Source: Chitinophaga pinensis DSM 2588 (GTDB lineage Bacteria > Bacteroidota > Bacteroidia > Chitinophagales > Chitinophagaceae). Taken from it: 64,000 nucleotides of DNA. Each line of letters opens with the position of its first letter. The stretch's first letter is position 1. The notes below the pieces were generated by a model. It saw nothing but the letters and a program-made list of their open reading frames with translations, had not been told where the DNA came from and did no database searches. The stretch lies in contig NC_013132.1 of NCBI RefSeq assembly GCF_000024005.1, positions 4,644,001 to 4,708,000 of the forward strand. Direction: 5' to 3'. Below, piece after piece: positions 54,214 to 62,822 of this stretch. The position numbers and the translations under genes are program-made.

Positions 54214-55617
54214 TTACTGGTGTTTATGCGGCAGTTCCACTGTAAATGTGGTGCCTTCACCCAGTATAGAGCTGGCAGCAAGCTGCCCTTTGTGCAGGAG
54301 CGCGATTCTTTTGCAGATAGAAAGACCCAGGCCATGACCGCGTACCTGGTGGGAATTAGACCCACGATAGAAAGGTTCGAAGACTTTGGCCAGTTCGCCG
54401 GTCGGGATACCGATACCATTATCTATGACCTGCACCTGTATGGCGCTGTCATTGAAGTCGATGGTAACGGAGACGGTATTGTCTTTGGAGAATTTAAGGG
54501 CATTGTCCAGCAGGTTCAGGAACAATACTTTCAGCAAACTTTCATTGCCTTCGCAGGTCAGTTCCGTATCCTGTTCGGGTACTTTAAGGAAGCTGATGTC
54601 TATGCGGGGAGACTTCTGTGGCTCAGCGCCGGGAGTAGCCGGGGCATGTTTGAGTTTGATCAGGTTCCCCATATCCAGCATCAGTTCGTCGATCCTTACT
54701 TCAGAAAAGACAAACTGCCTTTCATCCAGTCCGGACTGTGCCAGCTGGAGCAGACCATTACTCAGGTCGGAGAGGTGCTGGGCATCTTCCAGTACGGAAT
54801 TGAGTACGTCGACATATATTTCTTTCTCTCTTTCTTTGGATAGGGCCACCTGTAGCTGGCTGATAATGGAGGCAAGCGGCGTTCTCAGTTCGTGGGAGGC
54901 ATTACTCACGAAGCTCTTTTGCAGGTCAAAGGCATTACTGAGCCGAATCAGCATGGTGTTAAAGTTGGCGCCCAGCTGTGCGATTTCGTCTTTGCCTTTG
55001 GCATCTACCGTCATGCCTTGCAGGTTGTTAGCGTTGATGGTCTGTACCTGTTCCACGAGTTTGTCAATCGGCTGTACCATCCGCCCGGCAAAGAAATAAC
55101 CGATAATGACCAGCAGTATGATGGCGACGATGATCTCGATAATGAGGATCTGGCGGAGGTTCTGCAGGTTCTGAAACCCGTATTTATCAAAGGAGGTGAC
55201 CAGTACAATGAGGGATACGGAGCCTTCGGTGTAGTAAACACCTACCAGTTCGCCGTTATCACGTTCATGACTATATTCTCCGTTCTTTTTAATGTAATCC
55301 AGCAGGCGGCGGGGGGTACGGATAGCCGTATCCTTTACATTAGAATAGACAAGATCGTAGGATGGATTGTATACGAGGATGGTTTCCTTGTAAAGGTCCT
55401 GAAAAGTGGTTTTATCCAGTTTACGCAGGAGGTCTACCTTGACGCGGTCATCTTCGATGATGACGTTGGCGATGGAGCGGGCACGGTATTCCAGACGTTC
55501 CAGGTATTCCGCTTTGCGGGATTGCGCAGAGAAATAATAGGCCAGAATAGCAAAGGTGTTCAGCAGTACGAATGCTGAAACAGAATAGGAGAGCGCTATT
55601 TTGTATTTAATCTTCAC
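54214..55617 (-). CDS. Sensor histidine kinase
   Basis: A 467-residue membrane kinase with a GTG start that overlaps the stop of the regulator gene by four bases. TM1 is residues about 8-28, a periplasmic sensor spans 30-155, TM2 covers about 158-180, and a HAMP domain follows. The HisKA box is SNASHELRTPLAS and the ATPase boxes are NLLDNALKFS, DNGIGIP and GHGLGLSICK. It probably phosphorylates the OmpR-type regulator encoded immediately upstream. The CusS-like layout and downstream adaptor suggest an envelope or metal signal. Confidence 0.9.
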   Translation of the reverse strand: MKIKYKIALSYSVSAFVLLNTFAILAYYFSAQSRKAEYLERLEYRARSIANVIIEDDRVKVDLLRKLDKTTFQDLYKETILVYNPSYDLVYSNVKDTAIRTPRRLLDYIKKNGEYSHERDNGELVGVYYTEGSVSLIVLVTSFDKYGFQNLQNLRQILIIEIIVAIILLVIIGYFFAGRMVQPIDKLVEQVQTINANNLQGMTVDAKGKDEIAQLGANFNTMLIRLSNAFDLQKSFVSNASHELRTPLASIISQLQVALSKEREKEIYVDVLNSVLEDAQHLSDLSNGLLQLAQSGLDERQFVFSEVRIDELMLDMGNLIKLKHAPATPGAEPQKSPRIDISFLKVPEQDTELTCEGNESLLKVLFLNLLDNALKFSKDNTVSVTIDFNDSAIQVQVIDNGIGIPTGELAKVFEPFYRGSNSHQVRGHGLGLSICKRIALLHKGQLAASSILGEGTTFTVELPHKHQ

Positions 55618-56300
55618 TCTTCGGCCAGGTAATATCCCATTCCTGTTTTTGTATGCAGGAGCTTATTATCAAAATCTTTGTCGATCTTCTTCCGGAGGAA
55701 GTTCATATATACTTCGATGACGTTGGTACCGGTATCGAAGTCGATGTCCCATACTTTTTCGGCAATGACCAGTTTGGAGATCACCTTTCCTTTATGGAGT
55801 GCCAGGAATTCCAGCAGCTGATATTCTTTGGCGGTGAGGGCGATCTTTTTGCCACCACGCGTTACTTCTTTCTTCTCACGGTCAATTTCCAGGTCGCCGA
55901 TAACGATCTTATACTGGTTGTTTTCCTGTACTTCGGAACCGGCGCGTTTGAGGAACACCCTAATACGGGCCATGAGTTCTCTGAAGTCGAAAGGTTTTAC
56001 CAGGTAATCGTCAGCGCCCAGTTCGAATGCCTGCATCTTATCATCCATACCACCCAGGGCGGTAAGCATGATGATGGGGATCGCATTATTTTTACGGCGG
56101 ATCACTTCGCATACTTCGTATCCGTTAGCATGGGGGAGGTTGAGGTCCAGGATGACCAGGTCGTAGTTATTGCTGGCAGCCAGGCTTTTACCCATGCGGC
56201 CGTCATAGGCGACGTCTACTTCAAAGCCATTCTCTTCCAATCCCTTTTTTACGGTATTAGCCACTTTGATTTCGTCTTCAACTACGAGTATGCGCTGCAT
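55614..56300 (-). CDS. OmpR/PhoB-type response regulator
   Basis: A 228-residue regulator. The start is the ATG at 56298-56300 (MQRILVVEDE); the 50 codons above it are non-coding and contain a heptamer repeat. The receiver has Asp52 as phospho-acceptor in LVILDLNLP, and the C-terminal winged helix (about 130-228) has LTAKEYQLLEFL and IEVYMNFLRKKID. It partners the adjacent kinase and is likely to control the downstream mini-adaptor and perhaps the czc-type operon (inference). Confidence 0.92.
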   Translation of the reverse strand: MQRILVVEDEIKVANTVKKGLEENGFEVDVAYDGRMGKSLAASNNYDLVILDLNLPHANGYEVCEVIRRKNNAIPIIMLTALGGMDDKMQAFELGADDYLVKPFDFRELMARIRVFLKRAGSEVQENNQYKIVIGDLEIDREKKEVTRGGKKIALTAKEYQLLEFLALHKGKVISKLVIAEKVWDIDFDTGTNVIEVYMNFLRKKIDKDFDNKLLHTKTGMGYYLAEE

Positions 56301-56389
56301 AATATTATATATATTTCTCCGGCCTGAAGATACGAGTTTGCTTTCAGTATCGGTTGTAGGGGCTATCGTAAAAGCTGTCCCTTTTAAAG

Positions 56390-56407
56390 AATTAGGAATT
56401 AGGAATT
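56390..56407. repeat. AATTAGG heptamer array, locus 2 left arm
   Basis: Two full AATTAGG units plus AATT, in the upstream region of the response regulator. An inverse arm begins 81 bases later. Confidence 0.9.
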
Positions 56408-56488
56408 GCTTCATATCATCAACCAAATTTTCAATTTGGCTCAAATTCAAAGATCATCCTAAGGTATCGGGTGAAACTATAATAATAT

Positions 56489-56520
56489 AATTCCTAATTC
56501 CTAATTGTTAGTTCCTAATT
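56489..56520. repeat. Inverse heptamer array, locus 2 right arm, covering the ABC-F stop
   Basis: AATTCC, TAATTCC, TAATTG, TTAGTTCC, TAATT. On the minus strand the first AATTAGG supplies the last Asn codon bases and the TAG stop of the ABC-F gene. Confidence 0.9.
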
Positions 56521-58518
56521 GTTTTCCAGTTCCATCAGTATTTCGAACACTTTTTCATACTCTTCCGTTGCCTGTTTCAGTTCTTTACCCAACTGATTGT
56601 ATTCGGCTTCCAGTTGCTGAAACTTTTTCCTGTCGGCATATACGTCAGGGTTGTTCATGGCAGTTTCGATGGTCGCTTTTTTCTCATTCAGTTTGGCCAG
56701 TTGCTCTTCCAGTTGCTGGAACTGGCGTTTGTACTTCTGCAGTTCCTTTTGTTTTTCCTTGTCAAAAGGGACATTTTTCTGCGGCGTTTCGACCTTGGCG
56801 TTGTTCTTATTACCGGAATTGTTGTTATTATTATTGTTATTCGCTGGTCGCTCTGTCTTTACTTCTTTTTTTTTTGACTCGCTGGCATTTTTATCGCCGG
56901 CAGCCAGTTTTGCAGCATCTGCCTGACGTTTTTTGAATTCTTCCCATTCAGCGTAAGTGCCTTTGAATTCTTTGATCTCACCGTCAACGATTTCCCAGAT
57001 TTTGTTGGCGGTCTGGCTTACGAAGTAACGGTCGTGCGATACGAGCACATAGGTTCCATCGTATTGTGCCAGTGCGTCAATCAGCATCTGTACGGAGTTC
57101 ATATCCAGGTGGTTCGTCGGTTCATCGAGCAGGAGGAAGTTCGCCTGGCTGATGATCGTTTTGGCCAGGGCCACACGTGCTTTTTCACCTCCGGACAGGA
57201 TTTTGATCCTTTTATATACATCATCGCCGGTGAAGAGGAAGCAACCCAGGAGGGCGCGGAGTTCTACTTCCGTACGACCGCTACCGAAGTTTTTCAGTTC
57301 GTCGAGGATTTCGCTGTTCAGGTCCAGGCTTTCCAGCTGGTGCTGTGCGTAGAAGCTTTGTACGACGTTGTGCCCACCGATACGTTCACCTTCCATTGGT
57401 TCAACGCCGGCTATTACACGCAGCAGGGTAGATTTACCTTTACCGTTTGCACCGATCAGGGCGATTTTATCACCGCGGTTGATCTCTGCGCTGGCATTTT
57501 GGAGAATCGTCAGATTACCAAAGCGTTTTGTAACGTTATTGAGTGTGGTAATGATCTTACCAGGCATTTTATCAGGGGTAAAGTTGATACGGATCTTGGA
57601 AGGACCGTTGTCAACCTGTTCTACTCTTTCGAGTCTGTCGAGGCGTTTGGCAATACTCTGTGCCTGTGCTGCTTTGGATGCTTTTGCTTTAAAGCGCTCG
57701 ATGAAACGTTCCTGCTGACGGATATAATCCTGCTGGTTTTCATAAGCGCGTTGCTGCATTTCGCGGCGCAGGTCTTTTTCCTGTTCATAGTCTTCGTAGT
57801 TACCGGCATAGTGGTGTAACTGCTGCTGATAAAGTTCTACGATTTTATTCACCATTCTGTCCAGGAAGAAACGGTCGTGCGATACGATGATTACGGCGCC
57901 ATTATACCCCAGGAGGTATTTCTCCAGCCATTCGATAGAAGGGAGGTCAAGGTGGTTCGTCGGTTCATCGAGCATGAGTACATCCGGCTGCTGAAGGATT
58001 AGTTTAGCCAGGAGTACACGCATACGCCAACCTCCGGAGAACTGGCTGTAGGGACGTTCGAGGTCAGCGGTGGAAAACCCGAGACCTTCGAGTACCTGGG
58101 CGGTTTTGTGCCGCATATTATAACCGTCGAGGGCTTCAAACTCATGGAGTTTGTCGGCATATTCCATGAGCAGGGCCTCCGCCTCATTGGTTTCCAGTTC
58201 GAGGGTGATACGCTCAATATCTTTTTCCAGTTTGAGGGCGGCCTCAAAAGCTGTCATGCCCACATTCAGGATAGATTCATCCGATTCAAAACTGAGGAGA
58301 TCCTGGTTAAAGAATCCGAGTGAAAGGTTTTTGATCTTGTTTACGCTACCTTTTGAAACGGTGTATTCACCATTGATGACACGCAGAAGGGTAGATTTTC
58401 CGGTTCCGTTCAATCCGATCAGACCTACGCGGTCTCCCGGTACAATGTGCCATGAAGCATCTTCAACAATGGCCCTTGCGCCAAACTCAAAAGTGATATC
58501 CTGTAGTGCTATCAGCAT
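56515..58518 (-). CDS. ABC-F family ATPase (Uup-like)
   Basis: A 667-residue soluble protein with two ABC domains and no membrane part. Walker A sites are GLNGTGKST and GANGKGKST, signatures are SGGWRMR and SGGEKAR, and Walker B sites are VLMLDEPTNHLD and FLLLDEPTNHLD. The linker (about 240-310) is basic and helical. After the second ABC domain comes a low-complexity segment with eight consecutive Asn, then a C-terminal coiled coil (about 580-667), as in Uup/YheS-type members. ABC-F proteins act on translating ribosomes or in DNA-repair-related roles. The stop codon lies in a heptamer repeat. Confidence 0.92.
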   Translation of the reverse strand: MLIALQDITFEFGARAIVEDASWHIVPGDRVGLIGLNGTGKSTLLRVINGEYTVSKGSVNKIKNLSLGFFNQDLLSFESDESILNVGMTAFEAALKLEKDIERITLELETNEAEALLMEYADKLHEFEALDGYNMRHKTAQVLEGLGFSTADLERPYSQFSGGWRMRVLLAKLILQQPDVLMLDEPTNHLDLPSIEWLEKYLLGYNGAVIIVSHDRFFLDRMVNKIVELYQQQLHHYAGNYEDYEQEKDLRREMQQRAYENQQDYIRQQERFIERFKAKASKAAQAQSIAKRLDRLERVEQVDNGPSKIRINFTPDKMPGKIITTLNNVTKRFGNLTILQNASAEINRGDKIALIGANGKGKSTLLRVIAGVEPMEGERIGGHNVVQSFYAQHQLESLDLNSEILDELKNFGSGRTEVELRALLGCFLFTGDDVYKRIKILSGGEKARVALAKTIISQANFLLLDEPTNHLDMNSVQMLIDALAQYDGTYVLVSHDRYFVSQTANKIWEIVDGEIKEFKGTYAEWEEFKKRQADAAKLAAGDKNASESKKKEVKTERPANNNNNNNNSGNKNNAKVETPQKNVPFDKEKQKELQKYKRQFQQLEEQLAKLNEKKATIETAMNNPDVYADRKKFQQLEAEYNQLGKELKQATEEYEKVFEILMELENN

Positions 58519-58540
58519 GTGAAAATTTAATTGAGAGGTG

Positions 58541-58548
58541 CAAAGTTA
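58541..58548 (-). promoter_or_regulatory. Candidate -7 box of the ABC-F gene
   Basis: The minus strand reads TAACTTTG, a perfect TAnnTTTG, 22 bases before the ATG; no clear -33 box. Confidence 0.5.
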
Positions 58549-58603
58549 GTGCTTTTCAGGGAGAGTCCCTAGGGGGTGAGGCACTTCTATCGACTGATTC
58601 GAT

Positions 58604-58611
58604 TATCTTTG
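58604..58611 (+). promoter_or_regulatory. Candidate -7 box of the DUF3347 lipoprotein gene
   Basis: TATCTTTG, a perfect TAnnTTTG, 21 bases before the ATG. The -33 region is not convincing. Confidence 0.5.
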
Positions 58612-58632
58612 GCGGCAAAAGTGAAATAAAAC

Positions 58633-59196
58633 ATGAGGTCAGCTATATTTCTGGTTATCATCGCGTTCTTAGCCTGTAACGAATCTGTTAAAAAAGAGCC
58701 TGCGGGAACCGCCCCACAGGAGCACCTGAAGGCGCCGTATGCTGCGCAATTCTATGATTCTCTGCAGGTAACGATGGACGCATATTATGACCTGACCGAC
58801 GGTTTTTCTCAGGGCAATGCGACTTATGTTAATAAATGGGCGGCGCAGCTGAAACAACATGTTGACAGTTTACCCTTACAGGCATTACAGATGGATGCTG
58901 TAAAACTGGCCGCGATCCGGAGTGCAACCGGCAGTATCAGCGCTGAACTGACGGGCGTACTGGGAGAGCAGGATATTGAAGAGAAAAGGGCCGGTTTCGG
59001 CATGGTGTCAGACATGTTGTATGATATTATCCAGGCGACGGGGTTGAAAGGAAGTACGGTGTACAGGCAGTATTGTCCGATGGCATTTAACGACCGGGGT
59101 GCGTATTGGATGAGTAAAAGCAGTAAATTACAGAATCCCTTTTTCGGTAACGGAATGTTGGGTTGTGTGGAGGTTACGGACAGTTTAAGTTATTAA
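58633..59196 (+). CDS. DUF3347-type lipoprotein
   Basis: A 187-residue lipoprotein (FLAC lipobox, Cys15). The DUF3347 signature is visible at both ends of the domain: an N-terminal helical part (FYDSLQVTMDAYYDLTDGF) and a C-terminal CPMAFNDRGAYWMSK... LQNPFFGNGMLGC. In Bacteroidota this domain commonly occurs beside or inside Cus-type efflux systems and is thought to bind copper or other metals. Here it stands alone between the ABC-F gene and thrS, about 2.3 kb from the two-component/mini-adaptor group. Confidence 0.75.
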   Translation: MRSAIFLVIIAFLACNESVKKEPAGTAPQEHLKAPYAAQFYDSLQVTMDAYYDLTDGFSQGNATYVNKWAAQLKQHVDSLPLQALQMDAVKLAAIRSATGSISAELTGVLGEQDIEEKRAGFGMVSDMLYDIIQATGLKGSTVYRQYCPMAFNDRGAYWMSKSSKLQNPFFGNGMLGCVEVTDSLSY

Positions 59197-59325
59197 ACTT
59201 TACACATGAGGTAAGAATGCAGTGAGGGCCATTACATTTGATATACAAAAATGCCGTCATTTTTCTTAACTTCGCAAGCCGATTTTATAGGCTATTTAAA
59301 ATCAACATAAAAGCAAACAGCAATC

Positions 59326-59343
59326 AGCTGTAGAATAACAGCT
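59326..59343 (+). promoter_or_regulatory. Small hairpin just before thrS
   Basis: AGCTGT (59326-59331) and ACAGCT (59338-59343) form a 6-bp stem with loop AGAATA, ending 8 bases before the thrS ATG. It might influence ribosome access; the evidence is only the complementarity. Confidence 0.3.
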
Positions 59344-59351
59344 CAAATCGT

Positions 59352-61292
59352 ATGATCAACATTACATTACCGGATGGCGCAGTTCGTCAGTATGAAGCAG
59401 GAGTAACTGCCATGGATGTTGCCAAGTCCATCAGCGAAGGATTGGCAAGAAAAGTTTTGGCCGCTAAATTTAATGGCGAGGTGACGGATGCGTCCCGCCC
59501 CATTACCACGGATGGCACGCTTCAGCTATTGACATGGAACGATACGGACGGTAAATCTACCATGTGGCACTCTTCTGCTCACCTGATGGCAGAAGCACTG
59601 GAAGCGTTGTATCCCGGGGTGAAACTGGGTATCGGACCTGCTATTGAAAACGGGTTCTATTACGATATTGACCTGGGAGGGCGCAGTATTTCTGAAGAGG
59701 ATCTGCAGAAGATCGGCGACAAGATGGCTGAACTGGCAAAGAACAACAGCGTCTACGAGCGCCGTGAAGTCAGCAAAGCCGACGCAGAAAAATACTTCAC
59801 CGAAAAGAACGACGAGTATAAACTGGAACTGATCAGGGATCTGAAGGATGGTTCCATCACTTTCTATACACAAGGTAACTTTACGGACCTGTGTCGCGGA
59901 CCACACATCCCGAACACCGGTTTCATCAAAGCTATCAAGCTGACTAACATTGCCGGCGCTTACTGGCGTGGTAATGAGAAAAATAAGATGCTGACCCGTA
60001 TTTACGGTATCACTTTCCCTACACAGAAGGAGCTGGATGAATACCTGCACCTGGTGGAAGAGGCAAAAAAACGTGACCACCGTAAACTGGGTAAGGAACT
60101 GGAACTGTTCACTTTCTCTGAAAAAGTAGGTCTTGGTCTGCCTTTATGGTTGCCAAAAGGCGCTATGCTGCGTGAACGCTTACAGAGCTTCCTGCAGAAA
60201 GCACAGATCGAAAGTGGTTATATGCCGGTGGTAACGCCGCATATCGGTAACAAGAATCTGTACATCACTTCCGGTCACTACGAGAAATATGGTAAAGACA
60301 GCTTCCAGCCGATCCATACGCCGGAAGAAGGCGAGGAGTTCATGCTGAAGCCGATGAACTGTCCGCACCACTGTGAGATTTATAAATCCAGTCCGAAGAG
60401 CTATAAAGACCTGCCGGTTCGTTTTGCAGAATTCGGTACCGTATACCGTTACGAGCAGCATGGTGAACTCCATGGCCTGACCCGTGTACGTGGATTTACT
60501 CAGGATGATGCGCACCTTTTCTGTCGTCCTGACCAGGTAAAAGAAGAGTTCTGTAAAGTAATCGACCTGGTACTGTATGTGTTCCAAAGTCTGAATTTCA
60601 CCGATTATACTGCTCAGATTTCCCTGCGTGATCAGGAAGACAGGGCTAAATACATCGGTAGCGATGAAAACTGGAACCTCGCTGAACAGGCAATTATTGA
60701 ATCAGCAGCGGAGAAAGGTTTGAAAACAGTCGTAGAATACGGTGAGGCCGCGTTTTACGGACCAAAACTGGACTTCATGGTGAAAGACGCCCTCGGCCGT
60801 AAATGGCAGCTGGGTACCATCCAGGTGGATTATAACCTGCCGGAGCGTTTTGAACTGGAGTATGTAGGTGCTGATAACCAGAAACATCGCCCGGTGATGA
60901 TCCACCGTGCACCATTCGGTTCACTGGAGCGTTTCATTGCGGTACTGATCGAACACTGTGGTGGTAAATTCCCGCTGTGGCTGACACCAACCCAGGTAAA
61001 GATCCTGCCGATCAGTGACAAGAACCAGGAATATGCAGAAAAAGTAGCAGAATTGCTGAAAAATGTTGAAATTCGCGCAGAAATTGATGACCGTAGCGAG
61101 AAGATAGGTAAAAAGATCAGGGAAACTGAACTTGCAAAGATACCTTACATGCTCGTGATCGGTGAGAAGGAAGCTGCTGAAAGCAAAGTCGCGGTACGCA
61201 GACAAGCAAAAGGCGACCTCGGCGCGATGGACATTGATCAATTCATTGCACTCGTAAAAGAGGAAGTAGTTAGCAGAAAACCGTTCGAATAA
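59352..61292 (+). CDS. thrS: Threonine-tRNA ligase
   Basis: A 646-residue class II aminoacyl-tRNA synthetase. An N-terminal TGS domain (1-62), an editing domain with [11 protein letters not shown] (HxxxH) and [10 protein letters not shown], and a catalytic core with [10 protein letters not shown] (zinc Cys), [14 protein letters not shown] and [15 protein letters not shown] (motif 3), then a C-terminal anticodon-binding domain ([11 protein letters not shown]). Full length with normal start. infC follows 207 bases downstream. Confidence 0.98.
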   Translation: MINITLPDGAVRQYEAGVTAMDVAKSISEGLARKVLAAKFNGEVTDASRPITTDGTLQLLTWNDTDGKSTMWHSSAHLMAEALEALYPGVKLGIGPAIENGFYYDIDLGGRSISEEDLQKIGDKMAELAKNNSVYERREVSKADAEKYFTEKNDEYKLELIRDLKDGSITFYTQGNFTDLCRGPHIPNTGFIKAIKLTNIAGAYWRGNEKNKMLTRIYGITFPTQKELDEYLHLVEEAKKRDHRKLGKELELFTFSEKVGLGLPLWLPKGAMLRERLQSFLQKAQIESGYMPVVTPHIGNKNLYITSGHYEKYGKDSFQPIHTPEEGEEFMLKPMNCPHHCEIYKSSPKSYKDLPVRFAEFGTVYRYEQHGELHGLTRVRGFTQDDAHLFCRPDQVKEEFCKVIDLVLYVFQSLNFTDYTAQISLRDQEDRAKYIGSDENWNLAEQAIIESAAEKGLKTVVEYGEAAFYGPKLDFMVKDALGRKWQLGTIQVDYNLPERFELEYVGADNQKHRPVMIHRAPFGSLERFIAVLIEHCGGKFPLWLTPTQVKILPISDKNQEYAEKVAELLKNVEIRAEIDDRSEKIGKKIRETELAKIPYMLVIGEKEAAESKVAVRRQAKGDLGAMDIDQFIALVKEEVVSRKPFE

Positions 61293-61323
61293 TTCAATTC
61301 TATACAAAAGATCATAAAATATA

Positions 61324-61353
61324 TTTTTAACTAATTGAACTTTTGTATTTTCG
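61324..61353 (+). promoter_or_regulatory. Candidate promoter of infC
   Basis: TTTT (61324-61327), 18 bases, then TATTTTCG (61346-61353), one mismatch to TAnnTTTG. It predicts a leader of about 140 bases. Confidence 0.45.
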
Positions 61354-61370
61354 GGTACGTTAATTGCTTT

Positions 61371-61458
61371 ATAGTCCATAGATTACAGATGACTGTCTGC
61401 GGATTCAGATCACCCGCCGGGCGACCAATCTCTAAGACGCTGTTCGTGGACTATGGAC
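61371..61458 (+). ncRNA. Structured infC leader with two mutually exclusive closing stems
   Basis: ATAGTCCA (61371-61378) can pair with TGGACTAT (61447-61454), or GTCCATAG (61374-61381) with CTATGGAC (61451-61458). Both are perfect 8-bp stems that share bases and cannot form together. The enclosed 65-80 bases are moderately GC-rich. Such switching would suit autoregulation of IF-3, but no known Rfam class was recognised. Confidence 0.4.
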
Positions 61459-61499
61459 CACATACTGACAATTATTAATTAGTAACTTTATTTTTTTTA

Positions 61500-62219
61500 A
61501 TGCCACAAGGACCCAGACCAAGTTTTAACAGTAACAATCCCAACAGGGGTAGAAATCCTAACTTTCGCAGAGAACAACAGCAAGAGCACCGCACGAACAG
61601 AATGATTCGCGTGCCTGAAGTGCGATTGGTAGGTGAAAACATTGAGGTTGGGGTATATCGTACAGAGGAAGCCCTGCGCATGGCAGAAGAGCAGGGGCTG
61701 GATCTGGTTGAGATTTCCCCTAATGCCGTACCTCCGGTATGCCGCATCATCGACTATAACAAATTCCTCTACGAGAAGAAGAAGAAGGAAAAGGAGATGA
61801 AGGCGAAAGCTCATAAGAGCGAGGTGAAGGAAATTCGTTTCACGCCAAATACAGATGACCATGACTTCGATTTCAAGGCGAAACATGCTGAGAAATTCCT
61901 GAAGGATGGTAACAAAGTAAAAACATATGTACAGTTCAAGGGTCGTGCGATCATGTTTAAAGAACGTGGTGAGCTGATTCTGCTGAAGTTCGCTGAAAGG
62001 CTGGCTGAAGTAGGCGCCCTGGAAGGTATGCCGACAATGGAAGGTAAACGCATGATCGCGATCTTCGCACCTAAGAGTGCTAAGAAGAAATCTGACGGCG
62101 GTAAAGAAGATCGTCCGAAAGAGGATCGTCCAAAGGATGATCGTCCGAGGGAAGATCGCCCGCAGCAGCCGAGAGAGCCGCGTCCAGCACCGACTCCATC
62201 TGAAGGCAAACCTGAGTAA
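61500..62219 (+). CDS. infC: Translation initiation factor IF-3
   Basis: A 239-residue IF-3. A 35-residue Asn/Arg-rich N-terminal tail precedes the N-domain (VPEVRLVGENIEVGVYRTEEAL, DLVEISPNAVPPVCRIIDY). The C-domain has KEIRFTPNTDDHDFDFKAKHAEKFLKDGNKVKTYVQFKGR. An extra C-terminal tail of about 45 residues repeats (E/D)DRP(K/R), a charged low-complexity extension common in Bacteroidota IF-3. It starts with a normal ATG rather than the AUU used for autoregulation in E. coli. Unusually, rpmI and rplT do not follow; a terminator does. Confidence 0.96.
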   Translation: MPQGPRPSFNSNNPNRGRNPNFRREQQQEHRTNRMIRVPEVRLVGENIEVGVYRTEEALRMAEEQGLDLVEISPNAVPPVCRIIDYNKFLYEKKKKEKEMKAKAHKSEVKEIRFTPNTDDHDFDFKAKHAEKFLKDGNKVKTYVQFKGRAIMFKERGELILLKFAERLAEVGALEGMPTMEGKRMIAIFAPKSAKKKSDGGKEDRPKEDRPKDDRPREDRPQQPREPRPAPTPSEGKPE

Positions 62220-62265
62220 TAGGAACTTAATCCGCTTTATTTACTTGGTGCAATTATATCGAATG

Positions 62266-62296
62266 AACCCGGGACCTGTGTTCCGGGTTTTTTTGT
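62266..62296 (+). terminator. Terminator of infC
   Basis: AACCCGG (62266-62272) with CCGGGTT (62283-62289) and a run of seven T. Confidence 0.9.
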
Positions 62297-62410
62297 TTGC
62301 AGTCCTCCTTACTATCTTCCTCCATGTAGTCTCAGATAAGAAATACTTATGTTTAAATTCTAAACAACCGGATACCCAAATTTATTATATTGGGTAAGTT
62401 TTGACACAAT

Positions 62411-62815
62411 ATGCAGGAAAAGATCATTTGTTTTTTAATTGACGACGACGACGATGACCAGGAAATTTTTGCCCTGGCACTTGATACGATAGACCCGGAT
62501 ATTACTTGCATCACCGCAAATGACGGAATCGAAGCGCTGAACAAACTTAATATTGACAGCGACTTTATTCCTGATTTTATTTTCCTGGACCTGAACATGG
62601 TGCGGATGAACGGGAGGGAATGCCTGACCGAGATACGGAAACTGCCACGTCTGAAAAAGACTCCCGTCATTATATACTCCACTTCCTCAGAGCAGAAAGA
62701 TATCACCGAAACAAAATCGTTAGGGGCCAATGATTATATCGTGAAACCCCCCAGCATCTCCGAACTTGTTAAAAGATTGGAGCAAGTTTTGAGAGGTAGA
62801 ATTCAGACGATTTAG
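62411..62815 (+). CDS. Receiver-only response regulator
   Basis: A 134-residue single-domain regulator of the Rcp1-like kind. A run of six Asp (residues 11-16) forms the acidic pocket, Asp60 in FIFLDLNM is the phospho-acceptor, and Ser/Thr (IIYSTSS) and Lys (VKPPS) complete the site. There is no output domain. A sensor kinase gene starts 7 bases after its stop, so the pair is co-transcribed. Confidence 0.9.
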   Translation: MQEKIICFLIDDDDDDQEIFALALDTIDPDITCITANDGIEALNKLNIDSDFIPDFIFLDLNMVRMNGRECLTEIRKLPRLKKTPVIIYSTSSEQKDITETKSLGANDYIVKPPSISELVKRLEQVLRGRIQTI

Positions 62816-62822
62816 ATACTTT

